Below, piece by piece: positions 34,855 through 44,729 of a DNA stretch of 64,000 bases. The stretch covers positions 93,385 to 157,384 of the forward strand of contig JAFUWN010000016.1 of NCBI GenBank assembly GCA_017483465.1, read 5' to 3'. The stretch is from Oscillospiraceae bacterium (lineage in GTDB: Bacteria; Bacillota; Clostridia; Oscillospirales; Ruminococcaceae). The notes beneath the pieces were generated by a model. The model did no database searches. It had not been told where the DNA came from and saw only the letters and a list, made by a program, of their open reading frames with translations. The position numbers and the translations under genes were made by a program. Every line of letters starts with the position of its first letter. Position 1 is the first letter of the stretch.

Positions 34855-36458
34855 TAAGAATTCAGAATATCAGATTAAATTTAGATTATACAGAACTGGA
34901 TATGAAAAAGGCAATCGGCAGAAAATTACATATTCCGTTTGAGAGTATGCAGGAAATCAAAATCCGGAAACGTTCTGTTGATGCCCGCAAAAAAGATCAG
35001 ATCAGCTTTCTGTTTACAATTGATGTCAGAGCTGACGGGGAAAAGAAAATTCTCCAGAAATGTTCCCGGGATAAAGATATTGCTTTTGTGACAGACAAGA
35101 AATATAAAATTGCAATCTGTCACAGTCAGGAACAGCCTGTTGTAATCGGCATGGGGCCTGCCGGGATGTTCGCCGCTTATGTGCTGGCAAAAGCCGGACT
35201 CCGGCCGATTGTTCTGGAGCGCGGCTGTCCGGTCGAGGAAAGAACCGGACATGTCCAGGAATTCCGGACAAAAGGAATCTTAAATCCGGCAAGCAATGTC
35301 CAGTTTGGCGAGGGCGGTGCAGGCACTTTCTCGGACGGAAAATTAAACACCGGAATCAAAGACGAAAGAATCAGATTTGTTCTCGAAACATTTGTACAGT
35401 GCGGTGCTCCGGAAGAAATTCTCTGGATGGCCAAACCTCATATCGGAACCGATCAGCTTCAGCATACTGTGAAAAATTTCAGAACACTGATTCAGACCCT
35501 CGGCGGAGAAATTCATTTTGAATCGGAATTTATGGATTTTGATCTTGAAAATCAGCAGCTGATTTCTGTCAAATTCCGGCATGAGAATCAGATACAGGAA
35601 ATCGAGACCAGACATGCTGTTCTTGCTCTCGGCCACAGTGCCAGAGATACACTGGAAATGCTGTATGACAGAAATTTTATTCTGACACAGAAGCCGTTTG
35701 CTATGGGTGTCAGAATCGAGCATTTGCAGGAAGATATTAATAAAGCCATGTACGGACGTTTCTGGAATCATCCGGCACTCGGGGCAGCGGATTATAAATT
35801 AGCAGTACATCTGAAAAACGGCCGGAGTCTGTATACCTTCTGCATGTGTCCGGGCGGAGAAGTGATCGCCGCCGCTTCGGAAGAAGGCCGCCTTGCTGTC
35901 AACGGCATGAGCCGCTTTTCCCGTGACGGCAGAAATGCCAACAGTGCTTTATTAGTCGGCATTACTCCGGAAGATTTCGGAAGTGAACATCCGCTCGCCG
36001 GCATGTTCCTGCAAAGAGAAATCGAACAGAAAGCCTTTACAGCTGCCGGAAGTGATTATTCTGCTCCGGTGATCTGTGTGAAAGATTTTCTGCACCGGAA
36101 AGAATCCAGAGCTTTCGGCAGAATCAAGCCCAGTTATACGCCCTCTACAGCGTTTGTCTCGCCTGATCACTATCTGCCTGCTTATATGTGTGAAACGCTC
36201 CGGGCAGGTCTCCGGGAAATGGATAAGCGGCTGAAAGGCTTTGCCTGTGATGACGCAGTTCTGACCGGAGTCGAATCCCGCAGTTCTTCCCCTGTGAGAA
36301 TGCTCCGTGACGAGAATTTCTACAGCACCGGAATCAAGGGCTTCTATCCGTGCGGAGAGGGTGCCGGCTATGCCGGAGGCATTACTTCAGCGGCTGTGGA
36401 CGGTATCCGGTGTGCCGAAGCTCTGATCAAAAATCTGCATACAGAAAGGAAGTCATAA
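34851..36458 (+). CDS. FAD-dependent dehydrogenase, COG2509-like
   Basis: 535 residues. An N-terminal domain of about 85 residues (starting MIRIQNIRLNLDYTELD) precedes the FAD motif VVIGMGPAGMFAAYVLA. NVQFGEGGAGTFSDGKLNT and a C-terminal FYPCGEGAGYAGGITSAA complete the family pattern. Probable flavoprotein dehydrogenase of unknown substrate. It overlaps the preceding gene by 4 nt, and rsmA begins 1 nt after its stop, giving a tight operon. Confidence 0.92.
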   Translation: MIRIQNIRLNLDYTELDMKKAIGRKLHIPFESMQEIKIRKRSVDARKKDQISFLFTIDVRADGEKKILQKCSRDKDIAFVTDKKYKIAICHSQEQPVVIGMGPAGMFAAYVLAKAGLRPIVLERGCPVEERTGHVQEFRTKGILNPASNVQFGEGGAGTFSDGKLNTGIKDERIRFVLETFVQCGAPEEILWMAKPHIGTDQLQHTVKNFRTLIQTLGGEIHFESEFMDFDLENQQLISVKFRHENQIQEIETRHAVLALGHSARDTLEMLYDRNFILTQKPFAMGVRIEHLQEDINKAMYGRFWNHPALGAADYKLAVHLKNGRSLYTFCMCPGGEVIAAASEEGRLAVNGMSRFSRDGRNANSALLVGITPEDFGSEHPLAGMFLQREIEQKAFTAAGSDYSAPVICVKDFLHRKESRAFGRIKPSYTPSTAFVSPDHYLPAYMCETLRAGLREMDKRLKGFACDDAVLTGVESRSSSPVRMLRDENFYSTGIKGFYPCGEGAGYAGGITSAAVDGIRCAEALIKNLHTERKS

Positions 36459-36459
36459 T

Positions 36460-37347
36460 ATGCCGGAATTAACAGACATGAATTATCTCAGGGATGTCAT
36501 GAACCGGCACGGCTTCCGGACATCCAAATCACTCGGACAGAATTTTATCATCAATCCGACAATCTGTCCGAAAATTGCAGAATACGGCAACGCCAAGACA
36601 GGTTTCGGCATACTGGAAATCGGAACGGGTGTGGGGGTTCTGACAAAAGAGCTTGCTCAGAGAGCCGATAAAGTAGTTGCTGTCGAGCTGGATGAAAAAT
36701 TATTTCCGATTCTGAAAGAAACTCTCTCCGGATTTGAAAATATTAAAATCATTCATGGAGATGCCCTGAAATATGATTTAAAAAAATTAATTGCAGAAGA
36801 ATTTCCGGCTATGGATGTTGCTGTCTGTGCGAATCTGCCGTATTATATCACTTCTCCGCTGATTATGAAACTGCTCGAAGATCAGCTTCCGGTGAAAACG
36901 ATCACTGTCATGGTACAGAAAGAAGCGGCTCAGCGGCTCTGTGCTCCGGTAGGAAGCAGGGAAAGCGGAGCAGTGACAGTCGCTGTTGCATATTACGGAA
37001 AGGCTGTTAAATTATTCGACGTTTCCAGAGGAAATTTCTTTCCTGCTCCGAATGTGGATTCTGCTGTCATTCAGATTGAAATCTATCCGGAAAATCTCTG
37101 GAATGTTTCTGATCAGGCACTGTTTTTCCGGATGGTCAGAGCCGGATTTTCACAGAGAAGAAAACAGCTCTCCGGTGTGCTTGCCGGAAATCTGGGAATT
37201 TCCAAAACAGAAATGCAGGAGATTTTCCAATCGGCTGATCTTGCTCCATCTGTACGGATAGAAGCCTTAACTATGCCGGAACTGATACAGCTCAGTAATG
37301 TCATTTCTCAGAATCAGAGGGAGAATTCACATGGGACTGAAAATTGA
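36460..37347 (+). CDS. rsmA: 16S rRNA dimethyladenosine transferase
   Basis: Dimethylates two adjacent adenines near the 3' end of 16S rRNA (KsgA). 295 residues. SAM-binding EIGTGVGVLTKELA (about 50-63) and the catalytic NLPYYITSP (about 125) are intact. KSLGQNFIINP at the N-terminus is the usual family start. GAAAGGAAG precedes the ATG. Its 3' end overlaps the LRR gene by 17 nt. Confidence 0.97.
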   Translation: MPELTDMNYLRDVMNRHGFRTSKSLGQNFIINPTICPKIAEYGNAKTGFGILEIGTGVGVLTKELAQRADKVVAVELDEKLFPILKETLSGFENIKIIHGDALKYDLKKLIAEEFPAMDVAVCANLPYYITSPLIMKLLEDQLPVKTITVMVQKEAAQRLCAPVGSRESGAVTVAVAYYGKAVKLFDVSRGNFFPAPNVDSAVIQIEIYPENLWNVSDQALFFRMVRAGFSQRRKQLSGVLAGNLGISKTEMQEIFQSADLAPSVRIEALTMPELIQLSNVISQNQRENSHGTEN

Positions 37348-38578
37348 TAACGGCCTGATAAGAAATTATATAGAAGATATTGGTGTAACGGTGCTCTCGG
37401 TTCCGGAAATGCATAACCATCAGAAAGTGACGGAAATCGGCAGTTTTTCGCTTGACAGACATCCGGAGTTAATTAAGATTCAGATTCCGAAAACAATTCA
37501 GAAAATCGGCTATCATGCATTTTATGAGTGCGATAATTTAATTACGATTCAGGTAGATTCCAGAAATCTCCAATTTTCTGATCTTGACGGCATTCTGTAT
37601 GATAAACTCCAGACAACTCTGTTCTGCTGTCCGAATGGTCTGGAGAGCATTCATATTCCGAAAACTGTCACAACGATTCAGAATGAAAATGCTTTTGCCG
37701 GATGTAAGAAGATTAAAAATATTACTGTTGATAAAAATAACCGGAAATATGTTGTTCTGAACGGTGTTCTGTATGAGCATGACGGCATCAAATTAAGGAC
37801 ATTAATCCGCTGTCCGGCAGATCTGACTTCTCTGTATATTCCGGACAGCATAACGGAAATTCATAATCATGCGTTCGAGGGCTGTTCGGAACTGGAAGAA
37901 ATTATTATTCCCGATGGGGTGAAAAAACTCGGCGGCTATACATTCAAGCACTGCCATAAGCTGAAGCATGTGCATATGCCGAAAAATCTGCTTACTATCG
38001 GAGATTCCTGTTTCCGGAACTGCTATGCTCTGGAAGAAATGATTCTGCCTTATGGTCTGAAAGGAATTTCTCCTGCTGCTTTCAATGAGTGTCTGAATTT
38101 AAAAAAATTAATCATTCCGGAGAGTGTAACCTACACAGGTGCGATTGCTTATCACTGCGATGCTCTGGAATATCTCTCCTGTCAGGGCATTGTATTAGAA
38201 ACCCGGACTTTTCCTATGCTTCCCGGTGAAGCCAGCGAACTGATCTGGATGATGATGGAAAAATGCTTCAATGAGCGTGTCACTCCGGAACTGAAATATT
38301 ATGTCATCTATCAGATGTTTATCCGGAATCAGGGAGAGCAGAAAATTCTTGAGTATATCAAAACAAATTTTAATTTAATTATTGAAACGCTGATTCTGAA
38401 AAATCAGATTCAGCTTTTACAGGATTATATCAGATCTTTGCGGAGCTGTCTGACAGCTCAGAATTTAGATCATTTTATCAATTTTGCCATTGAGAACCGG
38501 AAATATGAAATTCAGATTTTCCTGACAAATATCAAATATCAGAGAAATGATTTCACAGAAAAAGACTGGACTCTGTAA
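37331..38578 (+). CDS. BspA-type leucine-rich-repeat protein without signal peptide
   Basis: 415 residues. About eight LRR_5-type repeats run from residue 30 to about 270. Typical units read IPKTIQKIGYHAFYECDNL, IPDSITEIHNHAFEGCSEL and IPDGVKKLGGYTFKHCHKL. The C-terminal 140 residues are helical. There is no signal peptide or anchor, so it appears cytoplasmic, unlike many BspA surface proteins. GAGGGAGA gives the ribosome site for ATG 37331, inside the end of rsmA. Confidence 0.88.
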   Translation: MGLKIDNGLIRNYIEDIGVTVLSVPEMHNHQKVTEIGSFSLDRHPELIKIQIPKTIQKIGYHAFYECDNLITIQVDSRNLQFSDLDGILYDKLQTTLFCCPNGLESIHIPKTVTTIQNENAFAGCKKIKNITVDKNNRKYVVLNGVLYEHDGIKLRTLIRCPADLTSLYIPDSITEIHNHAFEGCSELEEIIIPDGVKKLGGYTFKHCHKLKHVHMPKNLLTIGDSCFRNCYALEEMILPYGLKGISPAAFNECLNLKKLIIPESVTYTGAIAYHCDALEYLSCQGIVLETRTFPMLPGEASELIWMMMEKCFNERVTPELKYYVIYQMFIRNQGEQKILEYIKTNFNLIIETLILKNQIQLLQDYIRSLRSCLTAQNLDHFINFAIENRKYEIQIFLTNIKYQRNDFTEKDWTL

Positions 38579-38660
38579 CATTCCGGCAATATCCGGAAAA
38601 GCGGCAATCCGCAGGAAATAACTGACTTTCTTCATGAAAAATTCTGGTTTTACAGCACAT

Positions 38661-38694
38661 TTCGACAAATTTCGCAGCACTTCTTTGCTATAAT
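38661..38694 (+). promoter_or_regulatory. Spo0A-type promoter of spoIIE
   Basis: TTCGACAAA at 38661-38669 is the exact reverse complement of the 0A box TTTGTCGAA. TCGACA as -35 and TATAAT (38689-38694) are separated by 21 nt, the abnormal spacing known for Spo0A-activated sigma-A promoters of Bacillus spoIIE and spoIIG. Confidence 0.8.
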
Positions 38695-38733
38695 AAATAT
38701 GATATTTATTCTATGCAAGGAGCTGGATGATTT

Positions 38734-41007
38734 ATGATCAAAAAATTAATCAAGACCGAATGGGTGCAGGTACCTGTCTGCTGTATGCTTGCTGTCGGCG
38801 GAGGGTATCTGCTGTCTGTCGGAACTGTCAGCGGTATTGTTTCGCCTTTAGCGGCCGCTGTGTCAGGGATTTGCAGTCCGCTGTATATTTTCTGTATTCT
38901 GCTGGGGAGTCTGCTGTCTTACTGTGTACAGGGTGCTCCGGAGGAAATGCAGTTTCTTCTGACCTGCCTGACGGCTGTTCTGTGTATCAGAATTTTTTTC
39001 TATGATAATTACAAGCCCTGGATTTCCGGCATTCTGACAGCTGTCACCTGTATCGGAGCGGGTATGATTCTTGATTTTTTTCTTCAGGACAGAAGCGGAA
39101 AACTGCCGCTGTATATTCTGGAATCTTTTATGACAGGCACAGCGGCTTTTTTTCTCTCTGACGCTGTTCAGAATCTGAAAGAAAATCAGAAAATCCGGCT
39201 CAGTACCGGAAAAAGCTTTACTTATGCAATCTGTTATCTGCTTCTGATTACAGCCCTGTGCGGCATTGATTTTGAATTCTGCAATCTCGGCAGAATCGCC
39301 GGCATGACAGTCACGCTCTTAGCAGCAAGACAATTCCGTCAGTCAGCCGGAACGCTCTGCGGAGCACTGACCGCCTGCGGTGTAGTGTTATGCAGTGTTT
39401 CTCTGGGAATGCCTCTGCTGTTTCTTCCGGTGACGGCTATGCTCGCCGGATTTTTATCGCAGATTCCCAATGCATTTTATATTCCTGTATTTTTTATCAT
39501 GCAGATCTGCAGCAGTGCCGTGCTTGACAGCAGTATCGGGATTGTCAGGATTTTATCAGAATTAGTCATTTCCTGTACACTCTATGCCATATTCTGCCGG
39601 ACAGAATTCCGGAAATTCATTTCTGTTCCGGCGGCTGCTCCTGCCGGACAGAGACAGATTATTCAGCAGGAAATTTTTCTCAGTCAGGCTTTACAGGAAT
39701 TACGGGAAGAATCCTCCGCAGTCATGCGGCATCTGACTCTGAATCCCCCTCCTGATCCTGTCCGTCAGGTCAGAGAAGAAATCTGCCAGACTTGCAGATA
39801 TTGTCATAAATGCTGGAAACTCCAGCAGGAACAGACCGAACAGGCATTCGGTCAGCTGCTGCATACGCCCTCGGTACTTCCGGAAATCCTGGAATCCTGT
39901 CCGGAGCGGAAACATATTTCAGATAAAATGCATGTCTGCTCGCAAAGAAGAACTGTCCGTGAAATGCAGAATATTCATCTGCTGCAGAACCGTGACATGA
40001 TGCTGGAGTCTCTCCGTCTGCTGGAGCATATGACAGCCGATTCTGCCAGAAGAAGAAATCTTCAGTTCTGTGATACGGAAACGGCCATGCTCAAAGCCAT
40101 TCTGCTCCGGTGTGCCGTGCGTTATGAAACCTGTTTTGTCTATCGTCTGAGAAGCGGACGCTTTGCCGCAGAAATCTATTCTGATCAGGAAGAATTTCCG
40201 CTCGCTACCGTTCAGGAGCTGTTCAGCCGCCAGACAGAGAAAGATTTCAGAACCTTTCCGGTCGTTCAGAAAACGCTGACAAGATATTGTTTTTATGAAA
40301 TTCCGGTCTGGTCGCTGGACTATGCCGTCCGGAGCCAGAATGCCCCTGCTTATGAACGCTGCGGCGATCATGCCGATGCGTTTACCGATTCTGCCGGCAA
40401 TCAGTATCTTGTAATTTCTGACGGCATGGGCAGCGGAAGTTCTGCTTCACTTGCCTCAAGAATTGCCGTCAGGACATTCCGGAATCTGGTCAGCTGTGAA
40501 ATGTCTGTTGAATCCGCACTCCGTCTGCTGAATGCCCTGCTTATGACAGAAACCAATACAGAAAATTTTGCTGCCATTGACATTCTCTTTCTCAATGCCG
40601 ATACCGGAGAAATATTATTTTATAAATCCGGTTCGGCAGCGGCTTTGTTTTATCATAACTCCGAAATGCAGCAGGTTACCGCACAAAGTTTCCCGTTAGG
40701 CATGATACCGGATGCACCGCCCTCGAAAACAAAACTTTCTGCTCAGGACGGTGACAGGATTCTTCTGCTTTCTGACGGTATCAGCGAGGCAGAATATCCG
40801 TATATCCGTCAGCTGCTTTCACAGAATCCTGCTCCGGGACAGCTGACAGACAGTATTTTTGAAAAAGCCGCTGTCTTTCACGGAGGCACTGTCCGGGATG
40901 ACATGACTGTCATTTCCGCACAGGTAAAAAACCGGATTTCTGTCCCTCTCACAAGGCACAGCAGCAAAAAAAGCCGGCATTCGACATCCGGGGCGGCATT
41001 ACGGTAA
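38734..41007 (+). CDS. spoIIE: Stage II sporulation protein E (SpoIIE phosphatase)
   Basis: 757 residues. Membrane protein phosphatase that dephosphorylates SpoIIAA and so releases sigma-F in the forespore; it also interacts with the division machinery. About ten hydrophobic helices lie in residues 10-300. A central Cys-rich regulatory region (ICQTCRYCHKCW) follows. The C-terminal PP2C domain starts near 545, with the metal motif VISDGMGSG and a later DGISEAE and DDMTVISA. CAAGGAG precedes the ATG. This gene indicates a spore-forming lineage. Confidence 0.95.
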   Translation: MIKKLIKTEWVQVPVCCMLAVGGGYLLSVGTVSGIVSPLAAAVSGICSPLYIFCILLGSLLSYCVQGAPEEMQFLLTCLTAVLCIRIFFYDNYKPWISGILTAVTCIGAGMILDFFLQDRSGKLPLYILESFMTGTAAFFLSDAVQNLKENQKIRLSTGKSFTYAICYLLLITALCGIDFEFCNLGRIAGMTVTLLAARQFRQSAGTLCGALTACGVVLCSVSLGMPLLFLPVTAMLAGFLSQIPNAFYIPVFFIMQICSSAVLDSSIGIVRILSELVISCTLYAIFCRTEFRKFISVPAAAPAGQRQIIQQEIFLSQALQELREESSAVMRHLTLNPPPDPVRQVREEICQTCRYCHKCWKLQQEQTEQAFGQLLHTPSVLPEILESCPERKHISDKMHVCSQRRTVREMQNIHLLQNRDMMLESLRLLEHMTADSARRRNLQFCDTETAMLKAILLRCAVRYETCFVYRLRSGRFAAEIYSDQEEFPLATVQELFSRQTEKDFRTFPVVQKTLTRYCFYEIPVWSLDYAVRSQNAPAYERCGDHADAFTDSAGNQYLVISDGMGSGSSASLASRIAVRTFRNLVSCEMSVESALRLLNALLMTETNTENFAAIDILFLNADTGEILFYKSGSAAALFYHNSEMQQVTAQSFPLGMIPDAPPSKTKLSAQDGDRILLLSDGISEAEYPYIRQLLSQNPAPGQLTDSIFEKAAVFHGGTVRDDMTVISAQVKNRISVPLTRHSSKKSRHSTSGAALR

Positions 41008-41098
41008 AATTTTCCATATTTTTTAGTACATTCTGCACAAATTTAGTTTTCAAAAATTATTGAAAAACATGAAATTTCAACACGACTATGAAAAATAC

Positions 41099-41127
41099 TT
41101 GAAACTATTCATAATTTTTGATAAAAT
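41099..41127 (+). promoter_or_regulatory. Promoter upstream of glgB
   Basis: TTGAAA, 17-nt spacer, TAAAAT. Transcription from here would cover the short frame at 41161 and glgBCDA. Confidence 0.75.
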
Positions 41128-41160
41128 AGAGAGAGGGGATGATAGAGGGAACGGAACTCG

Positions 41161-41392
41161 TATGCTCTTGTATCCTGCATATAAAAACAAACCAGACGAT
41201 TGGCAAATTCAAGTAAGAAAGGATAAAGTTACTGGTATTGCAAAGATACTGTATCAGCCTATGCAATATGTACCCGTTCGTTTGCGGGGAATTTACGCCT
41301 TGGGAGTGCCATGCCAACATGCAGCAGAACGTTTCTGCCATGGGTACATTGAACAAGGAATGTATCAGTTCCGGAAAGAACTGAAACAGTAA
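41161..41392 (+). CDS. Short frame of unusual composition before glgB, uncertain
   Basis: About 76 codons from ATG 41161, with AGAGGGA about 12 nt upstream; the frame is open further upstream but crosses the promoter. The product is basic (MLLYPAYKNKPDDWQ…). Codon use differs from neighbours: CAA and rare triplets replace the CAG bias seen elsewhere, which suggests imported DNA or non-coding leader. No family recognised. It ends 13 nt before glgB. Confidence 0.4.
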
Positions 41393-41405
41393 CGGCAGAG
41401 ATTTC

Positions 41406-43421
41406 ATGAATACGACAACTACTGAAAATCCGAATGATTTTCCTCTGTATTTATTTTATCAGGGAAAAAACAGTGAAAGCTACAAATTCTTCGGCGTACA
41501 CGCCATAGAAGAAAACGGTGTGAAAAAGCACCGGTTCCGTGTCTGGGCACCGAATGCCGTCAGCGTTTCGGTCGTAGGCGATTTCAACGACTGGAAACGT
41601 GACCGCAATCCTATGGAGCTGATTGCTGACGGTGTCTGGGAAGCCGTGATTGAAAATCTGGCACAGTTCGATGCGTACAAGTACAGTATCGAAACCCGTT
41701 CCGGCGAACTGCTCATGAAAAGCGACCCCTATGCAGGTCATTTTGAAACCCGTCCGGCAAATGCTTCTAAAATTTATGAAAGCAGTTATACCTGGCATGA
41801 CGAAGACTGGTTCGAGAAGAAGAAAAAACAAATTGTCTACAAAAGTCCGATGAATATCTATGAAGTACATCTGGATTCCTGGAAACGCAACCCGGATAAT
41901 ACGGTTCTGGATTATGTGACGTTTGCCAAGCAGATGATTCCCTATATGCTGAAAATGTCCTATACGCATATTGAATTCATGCCGCTGACAGAATATCCGT
42001 TTGACGGTTCCTGGGGCTATCAGGTAACCGGCTATTTCGCACCGACTTCGAGATACGGCACACCTGACCAGTTCCGTGAAATGATTGATTTATTCCATCA
42101 GAACGGCATTGGTGTCATCCTGGACTGGGTGCCTGCCCACTTCCCGAAAGATGCCGCCGGTCTGTACGAATTTGACGGCACCTGCTGCTATGAATATACT
42201 GACCCCAATAAGATGGAGCATAAATCCTGGGGTACACGGGTATTCGACTACGGCAAGGGCGAAGTGCGTTCGTTCCTGATTTCCAGTGCCTGCTACTGGC
42301 TCGGAGAATTCCATCTTGACGGTCTGCTTGTGGATGCAGTCGCTTCTATGCTGTATCTGGATTATGACAGACGTGACGGCGAATGGACTCCCAATATCAA
42401 CGGCGGTCACGAGAATCTCGAAGCTGTTGAATTTTTCAGAACTCTGAACGAATCTGTATTTGCAAAATATCCCGATGTACTTATGATCGCAGAAGAATCT
42501 ACCGCATGGCCGCTCGTGACCAAGCCGACCGACATCGGCGGACTGGGCTTTAACTTCAAATGGAACATGGGCTGGATGAACGACATGCTTCAGTATATGT
42601 CACTTGACCCGATTTACAGAGCATTTAATCATGATAAACTAACTTTCTCGTTTTTCTACTGCTTCTCTGAAAATTATATTCTCCCGATCTCTCATGATGA
42701 AATTGTTTACGGCAAGTGCTCCATGCTGAGAAAAATGCCCGGCTATGATACGGATAAATTCTCGTCTTACAGAGCATTCTTGGCTTACATGACAGCCCAT
42801 CCCGGAAAGAAAATGCTGTTCATGGGTCAGGAATTTGCCCAGATCAACGAATGGAACTATCAGACACAGCTTGACTGGGATTTGCTGGAAAAGCCCGAAC
42901 ATCAGAAAATGCAGGATTTCGTTGCGGATTTAAACAAGCTCTATCTTGAAACAGCTCCGTTATGGGATAATGACGATTCCTGGAGCGGATTCAGCTGGAT
43001 TTCTCATGATGACTATAAGCAAAGTGTCATTGCTTTCCGCAGAATTGCCGATGACGGCACGGAAATCATCACCGTCTGCAATTTCGTACCTGTCACCCGT
43101 GAGGATTATAAAATCGGCGTACCGTTCCCGGATGAATATGAACTGCTGTTCAGTACAGATGATGCCAGATACGGCGGTCAGGGTCTCGCCAAAGAAAAAT
43201 ATGAAACTCTTGATATCAGTATGCACGGTTTTGACCAGAGTATTTCCCTGACACTTCCGGCACTGTCTGTATTGTATCTCAAGCGTGTTCCCAAGAAACA
43301 GAAAACCCTTGCTGAACTGGCCAACGAAATCGCCGAACGCAAAGAAAAAGAAATCGCCGCTGCTCCGGCCGAGCCGGAATCCACATCAGATGCCGAGACA
43401 GAAGAAACATCAGACAAGTAA
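41406..43421 (+). CDS. glgB: 1,4-alpha-glucan branching enzyme (GH13)
   Basis: Introduces alpha-1,6 branches into glycogen. 671 residues. N-terminal CBM48 (FRVWAPNAVSVSVVGDFNDW, about 39-58), GH13 barrel, C-terminal beta domain, and an unusual acidic Glu/Thr-rich tail after residue 640. Catalytic residues: nucleophile Asp310 in GLLVDAVASML, acid Glu in MIAEESTAWP, and the third Asp in ISHDEIVYGK. Residue 308, two before the nucleophile, is Leu (codon CTT at 42327-42329), where GH13 enzymes almost always have Arg. First gene of glgBCDA. Confidence 0.95.
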   Translation: MNTTTTENPNDFPLYLFYQGKNSESYKFFGVHAIEENGVKKHRFRVWAPNAVSVSVVGDFNDWKRDRNPMELIADGVWEAVIENLAQFDAYKYSIETRSGELLMKSDPYAGHFETRPANASKIYESSYTWHDEDWFEKKKKQIVYKSPMNIYEVHLDSWKRNPDNTVLDYVTFAKQMIPYMLKMSYTHIEFMPLTEYPFDGSWGYQVTGYFAPTSRYGTPDQFREMIDLFHQNGIGVILDWVPAHFPKDAAGLYEFDGTCCYEYTDPNKMEHKSWGTRVFDYGKGEVRSFLISSACYWLGEFHLDGLLVDAVASMLYLDYDRRDGEWTPNINGGHENLEAVEFFRTLNESVFAKYPDVLMIAEESTAWPLVTKPTDIGGLGFNFKWNMGWMNDMLQYMSLDPIYRAFNHDKLTFSFFYCFSENYILPISHDEIVYGKCSMLRKMPGYDTDKFSSYRAFLAYMTAHPGKKMLFMGQEFAQINEWNYQTQLDWDLLEKPEHQKMQDFVADLNKLYLETAPLWDNDDSWSGFSWISHDDYKQSVIAFRRIADDGTEIITVCNFVPVTREDYKIGVPFPDEYELLFSTDDARYGGQGLAKEKYETLDISMHGFDQSISLTLPALSVLYLKRVPKKQKTLAELANEIAERKEKEIAAAPAEPESTSDAETEETSDK

Positions 43422-43484
43422 ACAGTAACCGGAGCAGTACGGAATTTACAAAAACTGCTCCGTGGATTTAGGAGGAATTATTTT

Positions 43485-44687
43485 ATGAATGCTAAGAAAA
43501 AAGTCATTGCCATGCTTCTGGCAGGCGGACAGGGCAGCAGATTATATGCCCTGACGCAGAACGTAGCCAAGCCGGCCGTACCTTACGGCGGCAAATACCG
43601 TATTATCGACTTTGCATTGTCCAACTGCACCAATTCCGGTATTGATACTGTCGGTGTCCTGACACAGTATCAGCCGCTGGTTCTGAATGAATATATCGGC
43701 AACGGTCAGCCGTGGGATCTGGACAGAATGTACGGCGGTGTGCATGTGCTTTCTCCGTTCGAGACCAAAGAAGGTGCTGACTGGTTCCAGGGTACTGCCA
43801 ATGCGATTTATCAGAACATGCGTTTTATTGAACGCTATGACCCGGAATATGTCATTGTCCTCGGCGGCGATCATATTTATAAAATGGATTATTCCAAATT
43901 AGTGGAATTCCATGAGAAAAACAATTCTGACGGTACGATTGCAGTTATCAATGTTCCGATGGAAGAAGCTTCCCGTTTCGGTATCATGACCTGCGATGCA
44001 GAAAACAGAGTGGTCAGATTCACAGAAAAGCCGAAAGAACCGGAATCCACACTTGCTTCTATGGGTATCTACTGCTTCACATGGCAGAAACTCAAGAAAT
44101 ATCTGATCGAAAATGAAAATGCAAACACCGGCTCGAAAGACTTCGGCAAGGATATTATTCCGTCCATGCTGGCCAATAAAGAACGCCTGTTTGCCTATAC
44201 ATTTGACGGCTACTGGAAAGATGTCGGCACACTGGACAGCCTCTGGGAAGCCAATATGGACTTGTTAAGCCCCTCTGTACCGCTGGATCTCTATGATCCC
44301 AAATGGAAGATCTATGCCCGTCATAATAATATGCCGCCGCAGTATATCGGTGAAAGTGCACAGATTGAAAATTCTATGATTACCGAAGGTTCCAATATCA
44401 GCGGTCAGGTAGATTTCTCTATTATCTTCTCCGGTGTGACGATCGAGGAAGGTGCCGTTGTGAATTATTCTATTCTGATGCCCGGTACGGTAGTCAAGTC
44501 CGGTGCGGTTGTGGAATATGCCATTGTCGGTGAAAACTGCGTGGTAGAATCCGGTGCAAAAATCGGTGTCAGCCCGGAAAAAGTAGAAAACAGAGATGAC
44601 TGGGGCATTGCAGTAGTCGGTCATAATGTCACTGTTTCCGGCAGTGCTGTGATCAAGCCGAAGGAAATTATTTCTGAAAATGTCTGA
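43485..44687 (+). CDS. glgC: Glucose-1-phosphate adenylyltransferase
   Basis: Makes ADP-glucose, the committed step of glycogen synthesis. 400 residues. The nucleotide loop [16 protein letters not shown] and [20 protein letters not shown] open the protein. The substrate site EKPKEPE and the C-terminal beta-helix hexapeptide repeats are present. AGGAGG precedes the ATG. In Firmicutes GlgC works together with GlgD, encoded next. Confidence 0.97.
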   Translation: MNAKKKVIAMLLAGGQGSRLYALTQNVAKPAVPYGGKYRIIDFALSNCTNSGIDTVGVLTQYQPLVLNEYIGNGQPWDLDRMYGGVHVLSPFETKEGADWFQGTANAIYQNMRFIERYDPEYVIVLGGDHIYKMDYSKLVEFHEKNNSDGTIAVINVPMEEASRFGIMTCDAENRVVRFTEKPKEPESTLASMGIYCFTWQKLKKYLIENENANTGSKDFGKDIIPSMLANKERLFAYTFDGYWKDVGTLDSLWEANMDLLSPSVPLDLYDPKWKIYARHNNMPPQYIGESAQIENSMITEGSNISGQVDFSIIFSGVTIEEGAVVNYSILMPGTVVKSGAVVEYAIVGENCVVESGAKIGVSPEKVENRDDWGIAVVGHNVTVSGSAVIKPKEIISENV

Positions 44688-44729
44688 AGATCAAATCTCT
44701 AAAATATATAACAGGAGGCTTTGCTAGTT

